Source: COE1 sp964445375 | GTDB taxonomy: Bacteria; Bacillota; Clostridia; Lachnospirales; Lachnospiraceae | DNA: 41,391 nt | Direction of reading: 5' to 3' | Assembly (NCBI GenBank): GCA_964445375.1 | Contig: CAYUKO010000012.1 | Span: 1 to 41,391 of the forward strand | Shown here: positions 33,889-41,391 of the stretch, piece after piece | Layout: every line of letters starts with the position of its first letter | Numbering within the stretch: the stretch's first letter is position 1 | Notes under the pieces: generated by a model | What the model saw: the letters and a program-made list of their open reading frames with translations, nothing else | The model's database searches: none | Told to the model about the DNA's origin: nothing | Position numbers and translations under genes: made by a program

Positions 33889-35716
33889 ACTTAAGAGAAT
33901 GGGAGCAAGTGCGCTTATAGTTTTTGCTGGAATCTGCTCTACGGTAGCTATTTTTGCGGATGTGGAGTCTACAGGAAATCTTTCTATGGCGTTAAATGGC
34001 GCTGGAATGGCACCGCTTGTGGCATTAGCAGCATTGATATATTTGTATGATCAGCAGTTTTCAAACAGCAATAGTATTTGGAATCAGCAGCAGCTTCGCG
34101 AGAAGATAGGATATGCAGTAATTGCAGTACTTTTTGCAGTATGTATGATAATCGGTAAGGAACAGACTGCACATGAGGATTTGAAGTTTGCCGTTTTTGC
34201 CGTTGTTATGTTTTTAGGATATGTACCTGCATTTTATTTGTTGGTTTCCTTTTGCGGAAACTGGTTGGAGAAGCATTCAGAGCATAGTGTATTAAAGAAA
34301 CCGGATCGTTTAACAGAATGGTTATTTGAAAAACATGTAATTCTTGGAGTAATGCTTGTTATATTTGTGTGCAGGCTGCCGTATCTGATATCCTTTTTCC
34401 CTTGCAGTATGTCATGGGATGGCGGAGCACAGATTAGCAATTTCTATGGCCGTGAGATTTTTACCAATCATCATCCCCCGTTTGTGAGCTTTTTCTATGG
34501 TGCGATTGCCTGGTATTCTCAAAAATGGGGATGTGCCAATCTTGGTATGTTTATGATTCCGCTTTTACAGACTGCACTGTCCGCTTTTGCTGTTTCACAG
34601 GTATGCGTGGTACTTAAGAAGATGAAGAGTCCTTATTGGCTTCGCTATGGTATTTTAGCTTACTATGGATTATTTACGGTATGGAGTATTTTCGATGTGA
34701 CAGTAATTAAGGATTCTTTATACTATCCGTTTACGATGTTATTTGCAGTACAGGTAATTTATTGCTTGTTCTTTCAAGAGGAATTTTTTGCAAAGAAATA
34801 TAATATTGTTTTGTTGGTGGTATATGCAATCATGATGACGCAGATTCGAAATAATGGAATCTTTGTATTGCTATTTACGCTTCCCTTTGTTTTTCTAAGA
34901 TTACCAAATAAGAAGAAACTTCCTTTCGGGATAGCGGTTGCTGCAATGCTTGGTATCACGGTGCTTCTAAATAATTGCATATATACCGCAGCAGGTGTAA
35001 TCAGTCTGGAAAGTAAGGTGGATACTTATTGTATTCTGTTTCAGCAGACAGCAAAGTATGCAAAAGAGCATCCGGATGATGTGACCGAAGAAGAGAGGGA
35101 GGTTCTTAATGCTCTTTTTGATTATGATGAACTGCCCAATGTCTACGAGCCTCGTTTGGCAGACTGGGTTAAGAATTGTCTAAGGGAGCAGGAGGGAAGC
35201 GAGACAAATCCGACGGGAAGTCATTTCGCAGCCTTACAAAAGGATTATCTTAAGGTGTGGTTTGCACAGTTCTTAAGGCATCCGTTTACATATATTGATG
35301 CATTTTTTGAATGCTCTTATGGATATTATTATCCGGAAGTTGGAACTTATAAGGAAGGACTTGGCTTCTATCAGGAAGAAAGGTACATGTTTACAGAGAG
35401 CATGTCTGATGCCAGACAGATAGAACAACTGGCACCGGCAAGATTTCTGTTGGAGCAGTTAAGTAAGCTTGAGTTTGTTCCGGGAATTGGAATGTTGTAT
35501 CGTTGTGGTTTTTATGCATGGTGCGTGCTGTTTGCATTTGTATATTTTATCATGCGAAAGAAATATGTATCCGTGATTGTAACTATTCCGGCATTGGTGA
35601 ATTTACTTGTGTGTATGATTTCACCAGTGAATACCTGCATCCGTTATGCGATGCCAACGATGTGTATGGTTCCGATTATTCTTGCAGTCATGTGGTATCA
35701 GGGTAGGAAAGAATAG
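33881..35716 (+). CDS. DUF6020-like polytopic membrane protein
   Basis: A 611-residue membrane protein with about twelve hydrophobic helices. Conserved-looking features are CSMSWDGGAQISNFYG and TNHHPPFVSFFYG in the first large external loop after helix five, and a soluble insertion of about 120 residues (TEEEREVLNALFDYDELP onward) before the last helices. This layout matches DUF6020 proteins and resembles GT-C enzymes with an acidic first loop. The start at ATG 33881 overlaps the GtrB-like gene by 8 bases, so it is probably a coupled partner that uses the lipid-linked sugar. The family has no established reaction that I know of. Confidence 0.65.
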   Translation: MNRLKRMGASALIVFAGICSTVAIFADVESTGNLSMALNGAGMAPLVALAALIYLYDQQFSNSNSIWNQQQLREKIGYAVIAVLFAVCMIIGKEQTAHEDLKFAVFAVVMFLGYVPAFYLLVSFCGNWLEKHSEHSVLKKPDRLTEWLFEKHVILGVMLVIFVCRLPYLISFFPCSMSWDGGAQISNFYGREIFTNHHPPFVSFFYGAIAWYSQKWGCANLGMFMIPLLQTALSAFAVSQVCVVLKKMKSPYWLRYGILAYYGLFTVWSIFDVTVIKDSLYYPFTMLFAVQVIYCLFFQEEFFAKKYNIVLLVVYAIMMTQIRNNGIFVLLFTLPFVFLRLPNKKKLPFGIAVAAMLGITVLLNNCIYTAAGVISLESKVDTYCILFQQTAKYAKEHPDDVTEEEREVLNALFDYDELPNVYEPRLADWVKNCLREQEGSETNPTGSHFAALQKDYLKVWFAQFLRHPFTYIDAFFECSYGYYYPEVGTYKEGLGFYQEERYMFTESMSDARQIEQLAPARFLLEQLSKLEFVPGIGMLYRCGFYAWCVLFAFVYFIMRKKYVSVIVTIPALVNLLVCMISPVNTCIRYAMPTMCMVPIILAVMWYQGRKE

Positions 35717-35720
35717 ACGG

Positions 35721-38700
35721 ATGAAAAAGAGGTTTGTCATGAAGCAGAAGAAATATTTGTGGAATTGTTTTCTTTTATGTATAGGTATGTTGTTTCTAGG
35801 GGGCTGTAGTAATACAGCCTCTTCCTGTTTGGTTGAGGATTTGAAGGTGAATAATCGAACGAATCCTCTTTCTGTTGATGAGAATCCGGTATTTAGCTGG
35901 AAGTTGGTGGATGCTACACAAGGTCAACAGCAGACAGCGTATAATATTGTAGTTGCTGACACACTGGAGAATCTGGATAAGGAGAACTATATCTGGAATT
36001 CAGGGAAGGTGGAGTCGGACTCTTCGGTAGCAATTCCTTATACAGGAGAAGAACTGGAATCAGAGACCAGATATTATTGGCAGGTAATGATATGGGATAA
36101 GGATGGTAAGAAGATAGAATCCAGGCAGGAGGCATATTTTGAGACAGGAATTACAGAGGATGGATGGGATGGTGCTGAATGGATATGCCTACAGGAAGAG
36201 GAAGAAACAGCGATAGAGGAAACGTGCTATACGTTAGAATATGACATTCGTATGGATCAGGCAGCAAATTCGGGTTTTGCATGGGGAGCAGATAAGAGAG
36301 AATATGGAAAACATGTAATTTGTGCCATTGATATGACAGGAGAGGCTTTTGACCTTGTTCTTTCAGAGATGGAAGGCGAGAGCGTTTTGCAGGAGTATCG
36401 GTATGCATTAGGCGAGAGAGGTTTTGATAGGGATTCCTTTTTCGGTGTTAGCCATCACTTAAGAATTGACGTAGAGAAGCAGAATATAACAGTCGTTATG
36501 GATGAGATTGTGGTGGTATCACAGATGTTATCAGAGCAAAAAGGAATTGGTCAAATTGGTTTTTGGACCACAAGAGGAGCATTTTATGCTTATTATGATA
36601 ATGTTTGTGTGACGAATAATAGTACAGGGGAATGTGTTTATGAAGAAAGTTTTGAACAAGAAGAGAATACAATCTTTTGGCCATACTATGCAAAAATGGT
36701 AGATGGCTGGGTAGAAGCTTCCGCAGGATATTTATTGATACATGGAGGAGAAGAACCGGCACCAATGCTTCGTAAAGAATTTGAAACGGAAGACAAGGTG
36801 GTTTCCGCAAGATTATATGCATCGGCACTTGGAATCTATGATATATACCTAAATGGTGAAAAGGTTGGTGATGAATACTTCTCACCGGGACAGTCTGTCT
36901 ACACGAAAGAAGTATATTATCGAACGTATGATGTTACACAGCAGATTCAGAGTGGAACGAATGCAATTGGAGTCATGCTTGGACATGGACGCTACGATAG
37001 AGCCAAGTCCTCATGGGGCGATACCCTTGCATTCTGTGGAAAGCTTGTGCTTACGTATGAAGATGGAAGCGAGCAGGTTGTGGTATCTGATTCTTCGTGG
37101 AAGGGATATCGTGATGGCCCAATCAGAAGCGATGACATGTTTTCGGGGGAATATTATGATGCGCGTTATGAACTGGATGGTTGGACAGAGGCAGGATTTC
37201 AGGAGGAAAACTGGACCTTAGTAAAGGTTTATGCGAATTGCGGGGCAAAGCGTGTAGCAACGGATAGTGAGCCAATCAGATGTATACAGGAACTTGAGCC
37301 GGTAGCAGTGACAGAACCGCAAGAAGGTGTCTTTGTTTATGATTTTGGACAGAATATCAATGGAATCTGCCGAATCACAGTAAAAGGACAGCCGGGGCAG
37401 GTTGTGACATTGCGTTTTGCAGAAGCATTGAATGAAGACACAATGTCGTGCAAGGATGATGCGGTAGGAACCATCTGGACGCAAAATCTGTATACAGCAG
37501 ACAATACAGACTATTATGTAGTAAAGAGCACAGACGAAGAGGTGTATGAGCCGACTTTTGTATGCCGTGGTTTTCGATATGTTCAGATTACGGGAATCGA
37601 GGAAGCTCTTTCGACAGAACAAGTGGTAGGTGTAGTATTATCTTCTGATTTGGAGAGAACCGGGTATTTTGAGTGTTCGGATGAGCATGTAAATCAGTTG
37701 TATCAGAGTATTTATTGGACACAGCTTGACAATTTTGTAGATGTTCCGGTGGATTGTCCGCAGCGAGATGAACGTTTTGGCTGGGCAGGTGATGCACAGG
37801 TATTTGAACCAACAGCAGCCTATAATGCAGATGTTTATCAGTTTATGAGGCAGTACGTAGCAGCACTTCGTTTAGGACAGAATGAGGATGGATCTTATCC
37901 TGAGCTTGCGCCAAGTGCCAGCAGCGAAGGTGGAAGCAATGGCTGGAGCGATGCAGGCATTATTCTGGTCTGGAAACTATATCAGCAATATGGTGACATC
38001 ACGATCATACAAGAGAACTTGGATGCAATGTGTCGATACATGGATTATCTTGTAAATACAAGCGAGAATTTCCTGCGTATGCGTACCGGTTATAATGACC
38101 ATAATGCAGTATCTACATTGGATGATACGATATGTAATACGGCGCAATGTGCTTACGTAGCATCCCTTTTGACTAAGATGTGTCAGGTCATGGGAGAAGA
38201 AGAACTTGCAGAGAAATATCATCTGATTATGGAACAGTATAAACAGGCATGGCAGGAGAATTATATAAATGAAGATGGTTCGATAGATTGCTGGTTACAG
38301 TCTGCATATACGCTAGGACTTGCATGGGATTTATATCCGGAGCATTTGAAAGAAGCAGGAGCGTCCTGTTTGAATTCGGCAGTGGAATTTAATGAATATC
38401 ATTTAAATACGGGATTTGTTGCAACGCCATATTTGTTACAGATGCTATGTGATTATGGTTATGTGGATACAGCATATAAGGTTTTGCAGCAAAATACATA
38501 TCCTTCCTGGAACTATATGTTTTCACACGGTGCAACAACCATCACAGAGGCATGGAGTACCTATTACGACAACGCAGATGGCACCTATGGAATCAATGGA
38601 TCTTTGAATCATTATGGATTAGGCGCAGTTGGTGCATGGCTGTATGAGGATGTTCTTGGCATAAAGCAGGATGAGCAAGCTCCGGGATATAAACATTTTT

Positions 38701-38924
38701 ATCTGGAGCCTGTTGTAGGAGGCGGTTTGTCTTATGCAAAGGGAAGCTATGAAAGTGTCTATGGTACGATTGAAAGTGAGTGGCGCGTGGAGGGAAATGA
38801 ATTGGTATTTCATTTTGTGATTCCGGCGAATACATCAGCGACGGTTACATTGCCGGATGCCGGTTATAGGAATATGTTATTTGAAGCAGGGGAATATGAG
38901 TATAGAATAAAATGCCAGTGGTAA
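35721..38924 (+). CDS. secreted GH78 alpha-L-rhamnosidase lipoprotein
   Basis: A 1067-residue lipoprotein: basic N-terminus, hydrophobic stretch, and lipobox LGGC with C29 (C23 if the ATG at 35739 is used). The family 78 glycoside hydrolase layout follows: an N-terminal fibronectin-like domain (NPVFSWKLVDATQGQQQ), an inserted concanavalin-like domain near 170-330, a lectin-like beta domain (YDIYLNGEKVGDEYFSPGQ), then the alpha/alpha barrel with VDCPQRDERFGWAGDA (D678, E684, D691) and HGATTITEAW (E943), the positions of the acid and base carboxylates. It should cleave alpha-L-rhamnosyl linkages outside the cell. The last four residues (KCQW) and the stop are made from the left arm and loop of a repeated hairpin. 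Unusual inside a biosynthetic locus. Confidence 0.9.
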   Translation: MKKRFVMKQKKYLWNCFLLCIGMLFLGGCSNTASSCLVEDLKVNNRTNPLSVDENPVFSWKLVDATQGQQQTAYNIVVADTLENLDKENYIWNSGKVESDSSVAIPYTGEELESETRYYWQVMIWDKDGKKIESRQEAYFETGITEDGWDGAEWICLQEEEETAIEETCYTLEYDIRMDQAANSGFAWGADKREYGKHVICAIDMTGEAFDLVLSEMEGESVLQEYRYALGERGFDRDSFFGVSHHLRIDVEKQNITVVMDEIVVVSQMLSEQKGIGQIGFWTTRGAFYAYYDNVCVTNNSTGECVYEESFEQEENTIFWPYYAKMVDGWVEASAGYLLIHGGEEPAPMLRKEFETEDKVVSARLYASALGIYDIYLNGEKVGDEYFSPGQSVYTKEVYYRTYDVTQQIQSGTNAIGVMLGHGRYDRAKSSWGDTLAFCGKLVLTYEDGSEQVVVSDSSWKGYRDGPIRSDDMFSGEYYDARYELDGWTEAGFQEENWTLVKVYANCGAKRVATDSEPIRCIQELEPVAVTEPQEGVFVYDFGQNINGICRITVKGQPGQVVTLRFAEALNEDTMSCKDDAVGTIWTQNLYTADNTDYYVVKSTDEEVYEPTFVCRGFRYVQITGIEEALSTEQVVGVVLSSDLERTGYFECSDEHVNQLYQSIYWTQLDNFVDVPVDCPQRDERFGWAGDAQVFEPTAAYNADVYQFMRQYVAALRLGQNEDGSYPELAPSASSEGGSNGWSDAGIILVWKLYQQYGDITIIQENLDAMCRYMDYLVNTSENFLRMRTGYNDHNAVSTLDDTICNTAQCAYVASLLTKMCQVMGEEELAEKYHLIMEQYKQAWQENYINEDGSIDCWLQSAYTLGLAWDLYPEHLKEAGASCLNSAVEFNEYHLNTGFVATPYLLQMLCDYGYVDTAYKVLQQNTYPSWNYMFSHGATTITEAWSTYYDNADGTYGINGSLNHYGLGAVGAWLYEDVLGIKQDEQAPGYKHFYLEPVVGGGLSYAKGSYESVYGTIESEWRVEGNELVFHFVIPANTSATVTLPDAGYRNMLFEAGEYEYRIKCQW

Positions 38925-38936
38925 TACACTGGCATT
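38911..38936. terminator. 26-bp inverted-repeat hairpin, copy 2, between convergent genes
   Basis: The same 26 bases as at 22690-22715, with ten-base arms and a GTAATA loop. The rhamnosidase stop codon TAA (38922-38924) is in the loop. The minus-strand gene ends 13 bases further on, at 38949. On the minus strand the stem is followed by TTTTATT and on the plus strand by TTTATC, so it is best read as a bidirectional terminator with weak T tracts. Confidence 0.55.
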
Positions 38937-38948
38937 TATCGTATCAAA

Positions 38949-40019
38949 TTATTCGGAGTTTTGTACAATATTTTCTAAGCATTCTTGAACTTTCAAAAGG
39001 TAGGTGGTATTATCTATCTCCCACTGTATATCAGTTGAGACATCGATATTAGTGTTTTGCAGAATGTATTTTGCAAGATAATTACTAATCTTAGTTGCAC
39101 CGCATATATTACCATGACCATAGTCTGAATTATCAACTGCAAATGTATATTGAAGTTCATACATCATTTGTGAACTACAAAAATCAATATAGTCAATAGC
39201 ATGTAATTGAGCATAGTTAGCAACACAGTTATGCTTTTGTATAGTCCACTGGTTGGTCGGAGTAGTGACTAAGATAAGATTTATGTTCTGCTCTTGGCAA
39301 AGTGAAACTATCTTGTTTAAGTATAGTTTCATGGTATTAACCATTTCTATGGTATCATTATTTTCAATTGTCTCATAGCCATTAAATTCATAATTTGATA
39401 CATGATCAAAAAAGGCATATCCTTTCAAATTATAGTATTTATCGTAGGTAGATAAATAAGTAAAGTCAGTTTTAGAGAGTTCCTTCCAACGTGTATGATA
39501 TTGCATGAGAGGAAAAAGGTAGCTGGACATAGTTTGTGAATTGTCAATATTGCATATGTCATATACTGCTCGAAGCTTATTGAAAGAGGGTTTCATGTAG
39601 TCGAATGCTTTGTGTAAGCTTCCTTCATGAAAATTGGTTATGGGTGTTTCTTCACCTAATTCGTAAGGAAATAAGAAATAGGTTTCCAGAACAACTACTT
39701 TAGGACTTTGGGATTTTAATGCTTCAACAAGCCAGTAATATGAGGTTAGAAGGTTTTGTTGTTCGCAACCAAGATTGTAGCTGCGAAGTTTTGTAGTATT
39801 ATAAATTTCTTGAGGAGAGAAAAAAGAAACGGCATGGCTGCTTCCTAAAAATACGATTTCCAGAGAATTTTCCGGCATGGCATAAAAACCATCATATGTG
39901 TATGTACTAGCCCATTCATCATAATGCTTTGGTGTAACAAGCTTTGTAGTTATACAGATAAAAAAAAGAATAATAAATGCCAAGGTAAGACCTTGCAATA
40001 GATACTTTAAGTGCTTCAT
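38949..40019 (-). CDS. SGNH/DltD-like membrane-anchored protein, partner of the MBOAT acyltransferase
   Basis: A 356-residue protein with an N-terminal membrane anchor (about residues 7-27) and an external SGNH-like domain: FLGSSHAVSFF (block I-like GSSH at 59-62), VVVLETYFLF, LILVTTPTNQW and, near the end, YGHGNICGATKISNYL, the place of the His-containing block seen in AlgX/DltD-type acyl handling proteins. It starts two bases after the MBOAT stop, so the two are one transcription unit. Expected to move acyl groups (often acetyl) from the MBOAT to the exported polymer. The exact subfamily is not certain. Confidence 0.75.
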   Translation of the reverse strand: MKHLKYLLQGLTLAFIILFFICITTKLVTPKHYDEWASTYTYDGFYAMPENSLEIVFLGSSHAVSFFSPQEIYNTTKLRSYNLGCEQQNLLTSYYWLVEALKSQSPKVVVLETYFLFPYELGEETPITNFHEGSLHKAFDYMKPSFNKLRAVYDICNIDNSQTMSSYLFPLMQYHTRWKELSKTDFTYLSTYDKYYNLKGYAFFDHVSNYEFNGYETIENNDTIEMVNTMKLYLNKIVSLCQEQNINLILVTTPTNQWTIQKHNCVANYAQLHAIDYIDFCSSQMMYELQYTFAVDNSDYGHGNICGATKISNYLAKYILQNTNIDVSTDIQWEIDNTTYLLKVQECLENIVQNSE

Positions 40020-40021
40020 AG

Positions 40022-41391
40022 TTAAAATCCTTCGTAAATAAATGATTGGGCATTATAGCCAATGCCGTAGCTTCCAAATAAGAGAATGACAAGAATCACG
40101 CCAATATAAATTCCCCATCTTATTATGAGAGGGGGGGTAGCTATTTGGGAACTAAGCTTAGTATGTTCCTGCTTTTTACTAACGTTGTATAGTATATAAA
40201 TAGATAATGCCAATATTATCCATTCCTTCAAGTCTAAGCCTAACTGTAAAAGTGAATCATCAAACAGAATCCATGGTGTAAATTCTGTGATAATAGAAAA
40301 AATCATGTTTCCGGCAATTGAAAGAGAGCTTGCACGGAAAATAATCCATCCAAAGGTAACCAATAGGAAGGTTGTGATATATTGAATATTCTTACGCAAT
40401 GCAGAATCTGGAGGAATACGTAAGAAGGTATAAATGCAATTTCGAAGATGCATGGTTAAATCGCCGATGATTTGATAGATACCGTGAAGGATTCCCCAGC
40501 ACAGAAATTTGATTCCAACTCCATGCCATAAGCCGCTGATGGCAAAAGTAAGGAGTAAGTTCATATTTTTTCGGAATTTTCCATGCCTGTTACCACCAAG
40601 CGGAATGTAAATATAATCACGAAGCCAGGAACTTAATGAAAGATGCCAACGTCTCCAAAAGTCTTTTATAGAGCATGCAAAATATGGATGATCAAAGTTG
40701 TCAACGAGTTCAATTCCAAATAGCAAAGAGATTCCTTGCGATAAGGTGGTGCAGGAAAGAAAATCGGTATAGAGCTGAATGCTGTATAACATTCCGGCAA
40801 CAAGGTAATATAAACCATAGTAACTTGTATGATTATCAAATACAATATTAACAACTATGCCAGCTTTATCGGCAATCATAAGCTTTAGAAAGAGACTCCA
40901 TAAAATAAGATGAAAACCTTTTGTGAATTTTTCTTCACAAAACGAGTGGCCAATAAATAACGAGGATTTGAGTTGCTCGTATCTTGGAATTGGACCTTGA
41001 AGGATTTGAGGGAAGAAAGAAATAAAAAGCCCATATTTCAATATATTTTTTTCAGGCTCTATTTTTTGTTTATAGATATCTATATGATAAGCTATTGTTT
41101 GTAATGTGTAAAAAGAGATTCCAAGCGGGATTACTAATTTTATGGTAGTAATTTCAGGAATAATATGGTACTTGAGAATCAAAAGTGGTAACAAATCTAA
41201 AATGATGACAATAGTAAGTAATGTGCGGTTTTTGACTTTGGAAAGAATTCTGCTTCCAATATAACTGATAAGGATATGGAGAGAAAGTGCTACAAGAGCT
41301 TGTACTGAAGTGGTGTAATAAAAAAAGACACTACCAATTAGTAAGACAAGCCAGCGTAAATTTAAAGGAATGATATAATATAATAAAAGAG
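40022..41391 (-). CDS. MBOAT family O-acyltransferase (5' end beyond the window)
   Basis: A membrane-bound O-acyltransferase of the AlgI/PatA/DltB type. The frame is open all the way to the right edge: before the first internal start it reads YIIPLNLRWLVLLIGSVFFYY, the usual MBOAT second helix, so the gene begins outside the window. Family marks are KLVIPLGISFYTLQTIAYH, GPIPRYEQL, DFWRRWHLSLSSWLRDYIY and FAISGLWHGVGIKFLCWG with the active-site histidine. It passes acyl groups across the membrane for transfer to the glycan by the SGNH-like partner at 38949. At least 456 residues are visible. Confidence 0.9.
   Translation of the reverse strand, partial: LLLYYIIPLNLRWLVLLIGSVFFYYTTSVQALVALSLHILISYIGSRILSKVKNRTLLTIVIILDLLPLLILKYHIIPEITTIKLVIPLGISFYTLQTIAYHIDIYKQKIEPEKNILKYGLFISFFPQILQGPIPRYEQLKSSLFIGHSFCEEKFTKGFHLILWSLFLKLMIADKAGIVVNIVFDNHTSYYGLYYLVAGMLYSIQLYTDFLSCTTLSQGISLLFGIELVDNFDHPYFACSIKDFWRRWHLSLSSWLRDYIYIPLGGNRHGKFRKNMNLLLTFAISGLWHGVGIKFLCWGILHGIYQIIGDLTMHLRNCIYTFLRIPPDSALRKNIQYITTFLLVTFGWIIFRASSLSIAGNMIFSIITEFTPWILFDDSLLQLGLDLKEWIILALSIYILYNVSKKQEHTKLSSQIATPPLIIRWGIYIGVILVILLFGSYGIGYNAQSFIYEGF

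Noticed and set aside
36496..38222. Several minus-strand open frames within the rhamnosidase gene
   Set aside because: They are His/Ser/Leu-rich antisense shadows with no ribosome sites or recognisable domains.
1..41391. tRNA, rRNA or CRISPR arrays
   Set aside because: No cloverleaf-like sequence, rRNA signature or regularly spaced direct repeats were seen on either strand by reading; a covariance-model scan was not possible.

Overview
The window is a surface-polysaccharide biosynthesis and modification locus from a low-GC Gram-positive anaerobe, most likely a gut Lachnospiraceae (Roseburia/Butyrivibrio-like). That assignment rests on the AT-rich DNA, the strong Shine-Dalgarno sites with frequent TTG starts, and the gene content (DUF4422, RgpF, LicD, GtrII and DUF6020 proteins). 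It is inferred from style and content, not from a marker gene. No rRNA, tRNA or CRISPR array was seen. Almost everything is on the + strand; the exceptions are one IS110 transposase and a convergent acyltransferase pair at the right edge.

Layout. (1) 1-10.3 kb, very AT-rich: glycan assembly genes (two GT2, one GT4, two DUF4422 proteins, a hexapeptide acetyltransferase, an RgpF-like protein), split after the second gene by an IS110-family element with a candidate bridge RNA. (2) 10.3-18.4 kb: large fusion proteins that build and attach phospho-substituents. These are a methyltransferase/kinase-like/cytidylyltransferase fusion, a degenerate cytidylyltransferase-LicD fusion and a methyltransferase-LicD fusion. 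Between the two LicD genes lies an AAA ATPase plus PD-(D/E)xK nuclease-like pair that looks like a defence module. (3) 18.4-22.7 kb: a two-gene Hachiman anti-phage system (hamA-hamB), flanked by two copies of a ~47-bp promoter-like sequence. (4) 22.8-28.8 kb, less AT-rich: rfbF, rfbH, a TPP enzyme, an SDR reductase and rfbG. This set is expected to make a CDP-3,6-dideoxyhexose and extend it to a branched-chain octose of the yersiniose type. (5) 28.8-35.7 kb: a GtrB-like lipid-linked sugar transferase, three polytopic membrane proteins and a GT-D-like transferase, which probably decorate the polymer on the outer face of the membrane. (6) 35.7-38.9 kb: a secreted GH78 alpha-L-rhamnosidase lipoprotein. 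(7) 38.9-41.4 kb, minus strand: an SGNH-like protein and a truncated-by-window MBOAT O-acyltransferase.

How it fits together (inference): cytoplasmic transferases build a probably rhamnose-containing glycan. The cytidylyltransferase/LicD proteins add a phospho-alditol or similar group, and the rfb/TPP cassette supplies an unusual branched deoxy sugar. The Gtr-type proteins and MBOAT/SGNH pair add side-chain sugars and acyl groups outside, and the rhamnosidase trims or turns over the product. A small Rossmann-like module recurs in at least eight of the proteins. The two defence modules make this a combined surface-variation and phage-defence region.
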